From Ramicandelaber brevisporus (taxonomy: Eukaryota > Kickxellomycota > Ramicandelaberales > Ramicandelaberaceae): a stretch of 18,509 nucleotides of DNA. This document shows, piece after piece, positions 1-7,175 of this stretch. Both the position numbers and the translations under genes were made by a program. Numbering within the stretch: the stretch's first letter is position 1; the number at the start of each line of letters is the position of its first letter. Where the stretch lies: contig MU603135.1 of NCBI GenBank assembly GCA_025201865.1, forward strand, positions 1-18,509, read 5' to 3'. The notes under the pieces are model-generated. The model saw nothing but the letters and a program-made list of their open reading frames with translations, did not search any database and had not been told where the DNA came from.

Positions 1-114
1 ATATATATGAAGTCAATTGAAGGGTTAAAGCTATATCAGGTGTTGAAACGAGTGAGGAAGAGAGAAGAGGAAAGAGTGAGTGAGACAGAGGAAATGAGGA
101 CTTCATTTTTAGGT

Positions 115-122
115 TGACGTCA
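115..122. promoter_or_regulatory. Perfect CRE palindrome TGACGTCA (candidate bZIP site)
   Basis: An exact 8-bp ATF/CREB-type palindrome. It lies outside any confident CDS near the left edge, so its target gene cannot be assigned. The same octamer also occurs by chance inside the membrane-protein CDS near 1454. Confidence 0.2.
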
Positions 123-157
123 CTTTTATTGTTATTGTTATTGTTGTTATTTTCATT

Positions 158-274
158 TTAGATAGAAAAGCATGGAACAGCGGCTGTCTTAGCCGTGTTG
201 CTGGCATTGGCCCAGGTTGAATCCCATTTTTCTGCCGCATCCACAGCCGCTGGATTCGCTGCAGCCACACTCAT
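158..274 (-). CDS. Possible 38-aa peptide with CaaX-like C-terminus
   Basis: A complete ATG-to-TAA minus-strand ORF of 38 codons, too short for usual gene callers. It is Ala-rich with two Trp (residues 17 and 21) and ends in Cys-Phe-Ser-Ile. A C-terminal Cys four residues from the end resembles prenylated CaaX peptides such as fungal lipopeptide pheromone precursors, which are also about 35-45 residues long. However, Ser at the second 'a' position is not typical. The ATG has A at -3. The upstream minus-strand sequence is CAA-rich, like the mRNA leaders elsewhere in this window. It overlaps a Cys-rich ORF in another frame, so at most one of the two is likely to be translated. No family was recognised. 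Confidence 0.15.
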   Translation of the reverse strand: MSVAAANPAAVDAAEKWDSTWANASNTAKTAAVPCFSI

Positions 275-332
275 ACTCGCTTACACAGTGTGTGAGTGGT
301 GCTGTTGTCTTGTTTTGGTTGACGCGCTGCAT
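189..332 (-). CDS. Possible 47-aa Cys-rich, metallothionein-like small protein
   Basis: A complete minus-strand ORF of 47 codons (ATG at 332, TAA at 189-191). It has six Cys: C16, C22, C24, C30, C32 and C43. The centre reads CGCSESSGCGCG, a CxC-x5-CxC arrangement with Gly/Ser spacers that resembles the copper metallothioneins of filamentous fungi. Unlike those, the first 15 and last 14 residues carry almost no Cys, so it would be atypical. The leader on this strand is CAA-rich and the ATG has G at -3. The underlying DNA is a GC-rich patch that also reads as Ala-rich in other frames, so the Cys pattern could arise by chance. If real, it would bind Cu, Zn or Cd in the cytosol. Confidence 0.22.
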   Translation of the reverse strand: MQRVNQNKTTAPLTHCVSEYECGCSESSGCGCGRKMGFNLGQCQQHG

Positions 333-666
333 AGCTGTTGTTGTTGTTGTTTTTTATGTGTGTGTGTGTCTATGTGTGTGAATGTTTTGATGTGTTGCTT
401 TGTGCTGTTCTGCTCAGTGTTGCGTTATGTTGTACTGCTGCTTTTTTCTTTTTGGTCAAACAGTGGGAGGCAAGCGTGTGTCGCGTTTCTCTTTGGATGT
501 GTTTGTTTCTTTTGGAGCAAAAAGGTCGCGCTGCTGTTATAGCTGCTGCGTTTTGAGTTTCTTTACTTTCTTTTTGAAAAGGACGAGAAAGAGAGCGAGG
601 TGAGAGCAGGACTGCGTGTATGTGTGTGTGTGTGTTGAGTGTTGCAAGATAGCAAAAGAAAGCAAA

Positions 667-713
<47 letters not shown>

Positions 714-935
714 GACAGAAAGAGAACAGAGTTGGGCAAGGGGCAACAACAGCAGCTGTATATGAATTCTTTGCCGCACTCACTTACTCACTGTTTCCGA
801 GTTGAGTAGTGTTTTCAGGCGCCACTAAAGCACTATGGCACCTCCTTTGACATCTCACAGTGTGCAGCGAATCGGGTCTACCCACTAGTCTCCAATTACA
901 GTGTGTAATTTGTATTCCCCTCAATAATGTCACGC
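333..935. other. Gene-poor spacer with microsatellites
   Basis: No convincing coding sequence. It holds a (TTG)n/(TG)n tract around 336-380, TG-rich sequence at 617-634 and an ACAG tract at 667-712. The longer open frames here are translations of those repeats and start at non-ATG codons. If a small minus-strand gene exists at 158-332, this interval would contain its leader and promoter. It also contains the 3' end of the membrane-protein transcript. Confidence 0.5.
667..712. repeat. (AGAC)n microsatellite, about 11.5 uninterrupted copies
   Basis: Perfect tetranucleotide repeat read directly from the sequence, followed by an imperfect AGAGACAGAA tail. Likely length-polymorphic. Confidence 0.95.
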
Positions 936-1130
936 CTAGCTGGCCCATGTGGTCTGCTGCTTCGCGACGTACTCGTGCTCTTTAGCTTCGCGACACGCTC
1001 GTGTTTCTTTGGCTCGTTTCTCGTCAACATGCATTCGGGCATCCTCCATCTGATATTGTTGCTGTTTCACAAACGACTGTACAGTGTTTAGGATCAAGTA
1101 CATCACTGTACCGTCAATTAAGCGTTCCGT
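936..1130 (-). pseudogene. Frame-shifted C-terminal extension of the membrane protein
   Basis: A 64-codon minus-strand stretch ending at a TAG (936-938), open in the frame next to that of the membrane protein. It is non-repetitive and codon-like. A hydrophobic segment (GTVMYLILNTVQSFV) is followed by a strongly charged, helix-prone tail. One additional C in the minus-strand CCCC run (1132-1135) would fuse it in frame after residue 377 or so of the upstream protein. It may therefore be the true C-terminus, disrupted by a sequencing error or a real one-base indel. Alternatively it is 3' UTR that is open by chance. Confidence 0.4.
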
Positions 1131-2266
1131 TGGGGTATTTGTTCCAAAAGACTGTCGTAACCGTACGCCACTGCACCGTGAGTATGGATTCCCAGTACTA
1201 ACCCGGCACAAATTTGGGACACTGGGTTCGCAAACCGGGTAAAGAAGGCCAACCCGTAGAAAATCTGCCAGTGATGCAAGTGCAGCCTATAGCGAAGCGC
1301 TGGCGGTTGTTGAGCTATTATTGCCGATGGATCTCGGCCATTACTCGGTGGCGCCACAAGGACAGGCGAAGCAAGACCACCATGACTGCCATGAGCATTA
1401 CCACCACCACTGCTACTACCGTAGCCATCACTGCTGGTGTCAGCAACCACTGCTGACGTCACGCGGTTAGCATCGTTGCTGCTTGTTTCAGCGCTAGTAT
1501 CGATATCATTGCATTCTCTCCTGAATTCAGAGTTGCTGACGTTGCCACCGCTACCGCCTCCCTCAATCTCAGCGCTAATTACAGACGCGTTGTGCTGCCG
1601 CTGCTGCTGCTGATGTTGCTGTTCGGACCTCCTCGATAATCTTTCCCACATCCAGGAAGCTGCTCCTCTGATCCACTGTGCTATTGCAACGCATAGCCCT
1701 TTGGGCCACCTTCTCTCGTAAAATGGCGCAATCGCCCACACTGCAATTGATACTGCCAGCAATCCTCCCATAACCAGCAATCCCACCACATAAAACGGCC
1801 AAATGATATCATGCTGATTCGCGTAAAACAAATGGACACCCGCGAAACCCAAGACGATTAAGACTGCCAGAATGTGAGCTATCCACGCACCAATCGTCCA
1901 TGATCGCCATGTCACGAGACTGACTTTGAGAAAGCTCAGCTCGCCCAGCAGTGCCCATCCAAACAAGCCCACAAAGTAGCCCAGAACTGTAAACCAAGAC
2001 AAGGTGGATGCGTAGTTGCCAACCACAAATACAATGAACATGTACGTCATGCCCTCAAGAAAGTTGGCATAGTACCAAATGATCGAAGGGTGCTCATGTC
2101 GCTCCCAGTCGAACGTGGCTGCAACCAGTCGAAAGAGGAACGGCCCGGCCACCAAAGTTAGCAGGCAAAAGTAGAGGAAGGAGATGCCTCGAAACGAGAT
2201 TAGGACTTCAGGACCCGTGCCAAAGTAGCAGGCGTCGATGAAGTTGGGGGCGGAAGGCGACGCCAT
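1118..2266 (-). CDS. Polytopic membrane protein of unknown function with LHxHHW domain
   Basis: 382 aa from the ATG at 2266, which has an in-frame TAA directly upstream. Hydrophobic segments suggest about five N-terminal membrane spans, near residues 23-50, 71-90, 91-112, 123-149 and 154-182. These are followed by an amphipathic stretch (189-208) and a low-complexity Q/S/G-rich linker (~209-320). The C-terminal part (~324-376) starts with LHLHHW (328-333) and FFTRF (341-345) and ends GYDSLLE. This His-rich motif followed by a short hydrophobic segment looks like a conserved domain, but I cannot name the family. I infer no enzymatic role; clustered His residues could bind metal or haem. No signal peptide cleavage site is obvious. 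The protein may continue in another frame to 936 because of a one-base break. It is divergent from the cyclin gene across a 2.8-kb spacer. Confidence 0.75.
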   Translation of the reverse strand: MASPSAPNFIDACYFGTGPEVLISFRGISFLYFCLLTLVAGPFLFRLVAATFDWERHEHPSIIWYYANFLEGMTYMFIVFVVGNYASTLSWFTVLGYFVGLFGWALLGELSFLKVSLVTWRSWTIGAWIAHILAVLIVLGFAGVHLFYANQHDIIWPFYVVGLLVMGGLLAVSIAVWAIAPFYERRWPKGLCVAIAQWIRGAASWMWERLSRRSEQQHQQQQRQHNASVISAEIEGGGSGGNVSNSEFRRECNDIDTSAETSSNDANRVTSAVVADTSSDGYGSSSGGGNAHGSHGGLASPVLVAPPSNGRDPSAIIAQQPPALRYRLHLHHWQIFYGLAFFTRFANPVSQICAGLVLGIHTHGAVAYGYDSLLEQIPQRNA

Positions 2267-2705
2267 TTACGAGGGACTGTGGTGTTTGCTAGCTAGCTAA
2301 CCTGCTAGTTTGCTAGTTTGCTGGCTTGGCGTCGTTCAGTAAATAGAAATGGAAAAGGCAAAAAAAAGCAGAACGAAGAAGGGAATGAGGCTGGATAAGT
2401 TTGGCAGCCTCGTAAAAATACGCTTCGCCACATCATGTTTTGTTTACTTGTGTTGAATAGAGTCATGTTTGAACATCAAACTTGATCATCTGTTTGATTG
2501 ATTGCTTTGAGTATCATAAAAAAAAAGGAAGAGGAATCGGCGCAATCGACTCACTCCACATGCTTGATGGGATCGCGTGGGCCGGATAAGGTAAGCACTT
2601 CCCGAATAGGAATCCACACAAAAAAATATCCACATTCACGTTGTGTAACAGGAGAGAAAGTCAGAGAAGGCGAGAGACAGCGGGCGGATGAGATAGGAAC
2701 AGCGC

Positions 2706-2837
2706 ATGTTTGAAATGATATCATCCTTGAAGTTGGACCCCGCGCCATCCACAGACCTTGTCGATTTCGAAAGCTCGCTGATAGAAGTTCAAAAACGGAG
2801 ATGTCCACGTCTTTCCCCCTTCGTCCTCCTCAGGTGA
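2706..2837 (+). CDS. Uncertain 43-codon ORF or exon in the divergent spacer
   Basis: ATG at 2706 to TGA at 2835-2837. The frame is non-repetitive and codon-like (for example LDPAPSTDLVDFESSLIEVQ) in otherwise low-complexity DNA. It opens just after a TAG at 2692-2694 that could also serve as an AG acceptor. A GTAAGC donor-like site lies upstream at 2591 after an 8-codon ATG frame, so a small spliced gene is conceivable. It resembles no family I recognise and could be chance. Confidence 0.12.
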   Translation: MFEMISSLKLDPAPSTDLVDFESSLIEVQKRRCPRLSPFVLLR

Positions 2838-2860
2838 TGAAATGGTGTGGGGTAAAAGCA

Positions 2861-2866
2861 AGAGAA

Positions 2867-2899
<33 letters not shown>
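2861..2899. repeat. (GA)n microsatellite with AAA interruptions
   Basis: Purine-only dinucleotide tract read directly. On the minus strand it is a long polypyrimidine run. Confidence 0.9.
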
Positions 2900-3953
2900 A
2901 AAAGGGGGTGCATCCACAATAGGCAGCTCGAGCAGTCTCCTCCTTCTGGAAATGTGTCCTGATGTAGCCTTGAATGAGTAGAAGCGTCAATCGCATCTAT
3001 CTTACTTAAGCGGCCCCGCGCCACACATACACACACACACACACGCACACAGGAGTAGCTTGTTCTTGCAAGCCTCGCATGCTGCCTGCAGCGATTGTTC
3101 TGGTGCTTGGACCTTTTCTGACGATACTATGTTTGTGCGTGTATGTGCTGTTTTGTGTGCGCATGCGCGAAACCAGTATACTGTCTTCAACAAAAAAAAT
3201 ATGACCCCACGCCCTTCTCTTTTATCGCCTTCACACTTTTTTCTTCCTTACTCTTACTCTTCACAAAGACACCCTGAGCTTCATAACTCGTTAATAGAGC
3301 CTTGCGGTTGTTTCAGTTACTGCAAAGGGAAACTGTTGAGCGCTCGACTCCATCTATCTATCATTCACCTTCCTTCCCCCCCAAAAAAACGCGACTACTT
3401 TTCTCGAACTTCCTTTGCCAGTGCAACGGCCCCCACGCGCGTACACACACTCACACACTCACACACTCGCATACACTCGCATTCAGCATCATTAACAAAG
3501 TAACTTTGGCCCGTATACCTCCTCAGCATCAGCTTTACAGTGTGCATATACGAGAGTGGCTTGTATTAAACCAAAGGAGGTTTACATTCATCCTGTTTTC
3601 CTTTTCCTTTTCCTTTTCTTTTTTTCCCTTGCAACTTTTCCAGCTGTTCATTTCCATCCATCACAGCTCCTCTTCTGCCTGTTTCCTCTTTCTGCTTTGC
3701 TCAATCCTTTGCGCCAGCCTAATCACCATCGAATCTGTGTCTTGAACATCGATATCCTGAGTCGCCAGCATCTTAATCGACATCAACATCAACATCAACA
3801 CCAATATCGACGCTTTCTGCTCTCCTTCCCCAAGTATTTCGCTTTCGATCGATCCATCAATCGAATCTATCAAACAACCAATTTGCCACAACCAATTTTT
3901 TGATTGGCGGAAGATTGCGTGCACAAAAAGAAGCTTCAATAAAAGCAATAACC

Positions 3954-4016
3954 GCAACAACAGCAACAACAGCAACAACAGCAACAGCAGCAGCAACAAT
4001 AGCAACAATAGCAACA
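3954..4016. repeat. CAA/CAG trinucleotide tract
   Basis: About 20 near-perfect CAA/CAG/TAG triplets in the non-coding leader of the cyclin gene. This is the same triplet family that encodes poly-Q inside the window's proteins. Confidence 0.9.
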
Positions 4017-4777
4017 TCCGACGCTCGTCCTCGTCCCCCGTTCGCTTGCCCGCGCCGCATCGCATCGCAGTGCTAGTTTTTTTCCCCCTCCAAACGCCTG
4101 GTATTAGTCTGCTGACTCTCTTTTTACTTCATTTCTCCGTCGAACCGTCCGTTCGTCCGTCAAGTTCAAGCCTGCTTTTCAATTTTACAAGGCCCGGTGC
4201 ACCAGCAGTCTGGTTACCCATATTCATTTCTCTCTCTGTCGATATCTCACACACACACACTCAAGCACACACACCCACGCACTTCCAACTCTCTGTGTAT
4301 TGACAAAAGACAATTCAGCTACAGAAACAATAACAACAAAAAAAAACAACTAGCGAACAGAAAGCGAAGCCAGGACAGCAGCCCCCAGTTCGAAGTCTGA
4401 GCCCACCGTCCACCCACCCACCACAACCCACCACTACTTCCCCACCCCACCCCACAGCGACAACAACAACAACAACAGCAGCAACAGCAGCAGTGACAAC
4501 AACTTCCGGCTGCCCAGTTCTTCCTTCCTTCCTTCTTTCCGCTTACACCATCCATTCATTCATCCATTCATTCCTTCCTTCCTTCCTTCATACACTTGTT
4601 GCTCTTTGCTTTGCTTTCCTCTGCTTTGCTCTTTTCTTTTTTGCCTATTGCTCTTCCTGCTCACTGCCACTTCCATTGCCAATTCTCCCCTGCAACGGCC
4701 AGCCAACGATATCGTCACAGCATACACTCTTCCCTCTCTCCCTCTCTCTCCATACAGCAGCTCGAAGATATCAGCAG

Positions 4778-4778
4778 C

Positions 4779-4810
<32 letters not shown>
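4778..4810. repeat. (CAA)n tract
   Basis: Eleven consecutive CAA triplets, then CAGCAG, in the probable 5' leader of the cyclin mRNA. Confidence 0.9.
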
Positions 4811-4812
<2 letters not shown>

Positions 4813-4905
4813 GCAGCGACAGCGACCGTGGCACCATCATTAGATAAATAACCGACAGCCAACAGAAGCAGGTAGTAGCAGCAACAAGTACTAGTAGTGG
4901 CTCTC

Positions 4906-4956
4906 TTCATTCATTCATTCATTCATTCATTCACCTGTCCGTTCGTTCATTCATTC
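4906..4956. repeat. (TTCA)n tetranucleotide tracts
   Basis: Seven TTCA copies (4906-4933), a short interruption and further copies up to 4956, within 150 bp of the cyclin start codon. Likely part of the 5' leader. Confidence 0.85.
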
Positions 4957-5047
4957 ACTCTCTACCCCCTTGTCGTTCCCTGCGAATCAAAGTGATCGAA
5001 GCCCGAAGTTGCTACTCATCCACACACCCCCTTTCCTTTCATCAAAG

Positions 5048-6451
5048 ATGTCTATGAGCGCAAATACCTTCAGTGTGTCGAGGTCGTTTGACTTTTCGGC
5101 CAGTACTCTCGAGGACACGGTTGACCTCGTTGCTGGCTATTTCGACCGAGTGGCGCGGCATTCAGCAGAGCGTGCGCTGCTTTTGACGAGAAGAGCGCCA
5201 AACATTGCAGTCGCTTCAGCAATCGTCGCAAACAGCATGCCGGCAATCTCTCATGGCTCATCTGTCGCTGGTGGCACCGGCAACAGCAGCATGGCTAGTC
5301 ACTCACAGTCTCAATCTCAGCAGCAACCCACGCCGCCCTTTGACCATCCCGGAAATAACAATAACAACAATAATAACAGTGAGACTATGGGAGGAGTGGG
5401 CCAGCTTCAGCTCCGGGACCTGCTTCAAGAGACTCTGACTTCTTTTCATTCCAGTGCTCTTCCGGGAATCGACTTGCGCGCGTACCTGCACCGGATACGC
5501 AGATATTGCCCTTGTCCTCACGAGTGTTTCCTGGCGCTCGTCGTGTACACGCACCGAATGCGCCATGTAGCCGAGTATCGCAAGAAGCCATTCTCTGTTG
5601 ACCCATTCTCGGTGCACCGGCTATTGATTGCAGGCATCACGGTGGCTGTCAAGTTCTTTTCGGACTTCTTCTATCCAAACACTCGGTATGCGCGTGTTGG
5701 TGGACTGGAGCCAAATGAGCTGAACAGCTTGGAGATCAAGTTCCTGACATTGACAAACTTTGATTTGTCGATCTCGATTGAGGAGCTGCAGGCGGTGGGT
5801 GATGCACTGATGAAGGGAACATTGCCAGTAGAGCTGTTTGATAGCGGCTACGTTATTCCACAGTCGCCTCAAAGCTCATTGGTATCGAACCAGCCATCAT
5901 CATTTGCAGGTATGCTTAGTGGTGCCGGCAGTGGAGTTGGCTCATCATCTATGGCGGCAGCACCGCAATCCAGCCAAGACCAGTCCAGTCACCAGCAACA
6001 ACAGCAACAAATGCAGCAAATGCAACAAGTGCAACATAATCAAATAGCGTCGGTGCCATCAAATGATCCAATGATGGCGCCTTCCTCAGCAACAGTAATC
6101 TCCAACAGAAATAGCACCATTCACCAGTTGCAACAACAGCAACATTTGCAAAATTCGGCACAGAATAGTCCCTTTCCTGGAATGATGCCCGCCGGGGCTT
6201 TCATCAAAGGCGCCTCTGCTACAATGCAAGGTCCTGGCGGTATTAGCCCAACAGATTCAAATCCATCTGCTGCACCAACTCCAACAAATCCAGTTACAGT
6301 TTCGCCAATGTCGCAACTAATTACCCCTCCTCACACCAGTTCACACTATCAGAATCAACAGTTTATTAACACCAATGCTCAACAACAACAGCAACAACAA
6401 CAACATCACCCACTACAACATCAAATTACAAATGGTGTAGTAGGATTTTAG
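5048..6451 (+). CDS. Pho80/PCL-family cyclin (partner of a Pho85/CDK5-like kinase)
   Basis: 467 aa from the ATG at 5048; the open frame extends upstream only from a TTG. Residues ~122-257 form a Pho80-type cyclin box. It contains the family's FHS..PGI..R.YL segment (around 140), the S/FSVHRLLIAG helix, the FFYPNTRYARVGGL stretch and the ELNSLE(I/L)KFL helix. Family knowledge: such cyclins bind Pho85-type CDKs and control phosphate sensing, glycogen metabolism or polarity. A short helix-like segment near residues 14-50 (STLEDTVDLVAGYFDRV) probably matches the family's N-terminal helix. It is separated from the box by a ~60-residue Q/N/S-rich insertion. The C-terminal ~210 residues are Q/N/S/P-rich and likely disordered. 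No introns are visible. Which PCL subgroup it belongs to cannot be told from sequence alone. Confidence 0.85.
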   Translation: MSMSANTFSVSRSFDFSASTLEDTVDLVAGYFDRVARHSAERALLLTRRAPNIAVASAIVANSMPAISHGSSVAGGTGNSSMASHSQSQSQQQPTPPFDHPGNNNNNNNNSETMGGVGQLQLRDLLQETLTSFHSSALPGIDLRAYLHRIRRYCPCPHECFLALVVYTHRMRHVAEYRKKPFSVDPFSVHRLLIAGITVAVKFFSDFFYPNTRYARVGGLEPNELNSLEIKFLTLTNFDLSISIEELQAVGDALMKGTLPVELFDSGYVIPQSPQSSLVSNQPSSFAGMLSGAGSGVGSSSMAAAPQSSQDQSSHQQQQQQMQQMQQVQHNQIASVPSNDPMMAPSSATVISNRNSTIHQLQQQQHLQNSAQNSPFPGMMPAGAFIKGASATMQGPGGISPTDSNPSAAPTPTNPVTVSPMSQLITPPHTSSHYQNQQFINTNAQQQQQQQQHHPLQHQITNGVVGF

Positions 6452-7175
6452 TTTATTAAAGTTTATAAAAAAAAACATAGTACATTACAATATCACTTTA
6501 TTCTCTTCCCTCCACCTTTTATTTATTTTAATAATCCAATCCATTGTTCATTATTTTACTTGCTCGCTTGTATAACATTTATATATATACACCATACATC
6601 TTCGACTCATTAATCTGAGTGAGAAGGAGAGCCAGTCAGTTACTCGGCATTCCCATTACGTAATTTATGAGTCTACAATTCAGCCAAGCGGCTTAATCAG
6701 TGTCTGGGAACCCTGATCCACAGTATATTTACTCATTATCGGAGTTCCCTTCATAAATGGCGGATTTGGGTCTGCAGGTTCACAGCTCAACTTTTGAAAC
6801 GGTGATGAGAAAAGTGGGTTAATGATGTTCTATCAATAGATGAGGTTACTTTTTGCTGTGGAAGCAAAAGAGAGAAAAATAACTCACTTCCGTCGGACTC
6901 GGCACCTTCATGGCTATACAGAACTATACTTTATTTCCGTTCCTTCTCAGATTTCTTCTTTTCTCGTTTGCTCGTCTCTTCGTGCTATACTGGTGCCTTG
7001 TTGCTCAAACTGTCCACAAGTATTTATTCTTCTTCCTTCTCCAACCATTACCTACTTTCTTCTTCCTCTGTTTACTACCTTTACTCAATACAGAGTTGCT
7101 TTGTTCATTTTTGTTTTCTTGATGTCATTCATATTCTTGTTCAATGGTTTTCTTCCTCGCTCTCGTGCGCTGTTC
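6452..7175. other. Cyclin 3' region and tyrosinase promoter/leader
   Basis: AT-rich sequence after the cyclin stop (6452-6600) is probably its 3' UTR and terminator. From about 6600 it looks like tyrosinase promoter, with a bZIP-like palindrome at 6656-6663. From about 6930 to 7140 the plus strand is strongly pyrimidine-rich, consistent with a fungal transcription-start region or an intron in the leader. The frame is open from an ATG at 6840, but that stretch reads as hydrophobic low-complexity and is not typical of the family. Confidence 0.5.
6656..6663. promoter_or_regulatory. TTACGTAA palindrome (candidate bZIP/Yap-type site)
   Basis: Perfect 8-bp palindrome, extended to the 10-bp ATTACGTAAT (6655-6664), about 510 bp upstream of the tyrosinase ATG. 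TTACGTAA is a known recognition sequence for Yap-type and C/EBP-like bZIP factors. Function here is inferred only. Confidence 0.3.

Larger units (their letters stand above)
2267..5047. other. Long divergent spacer with promoters and leaders; no confident gene
   Basis: This 2.8-kb interval separates two divergently transcribed genes. Most of it is low-complexity: (GA)n at 2861-2899, CA-rich tracts near 3027-3050, 3443-3475 and 4250-4275, pyrimidine-rich sequence at 3590-3640, CAA/CAG at 3954-4016 and 4778-4810, and CATT/TTCC at 4510-4590 and 4906-4956. The pyrimidine-rich then CAA-rich arrangement before 5048 looks like a long 5' leader of the cyclin mRNA. Less repetitive islands at about 2570-2840, 2905-3010 and 3050-3190 include a canonical 5' splice-like GTAAGC at 2591 and a 43-codon ORF at 2706-2837 (+). 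No product could be assigned. Confidence 0.55.

Noticed and set aside
370-783. 137-codon minus-strand ORF
   Set aside because: It starts at GTG and consists largely of translated ACAG and CA microsatellites; no domain-like sequence.
3002-3193. Minus-strand ORF with an ACEACKNK stretch resembling a Zn2Cys6 cluster start
   Set aside because: The start codon is TTG, the following Cys-rich part is a translated (GT)n repeat, and the six-Cys spacing of a zinc cluster is not met.
4319-4555. Minus-strand ORF with long poly-Cys run
   Set aside because: Translation of a CAA/CAG repeat in an off frame; the start and flanks are low-complexity.
6840-7175. 112-residue N-terminal extension of the tyrosinase
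   Set aside because: It reads as low-complexity hydrophobic translation of a pyrimidine-rich leader. The internal ATG at 7176 gives a proper signal peptide, as expected for a short secreted tyrosinase.
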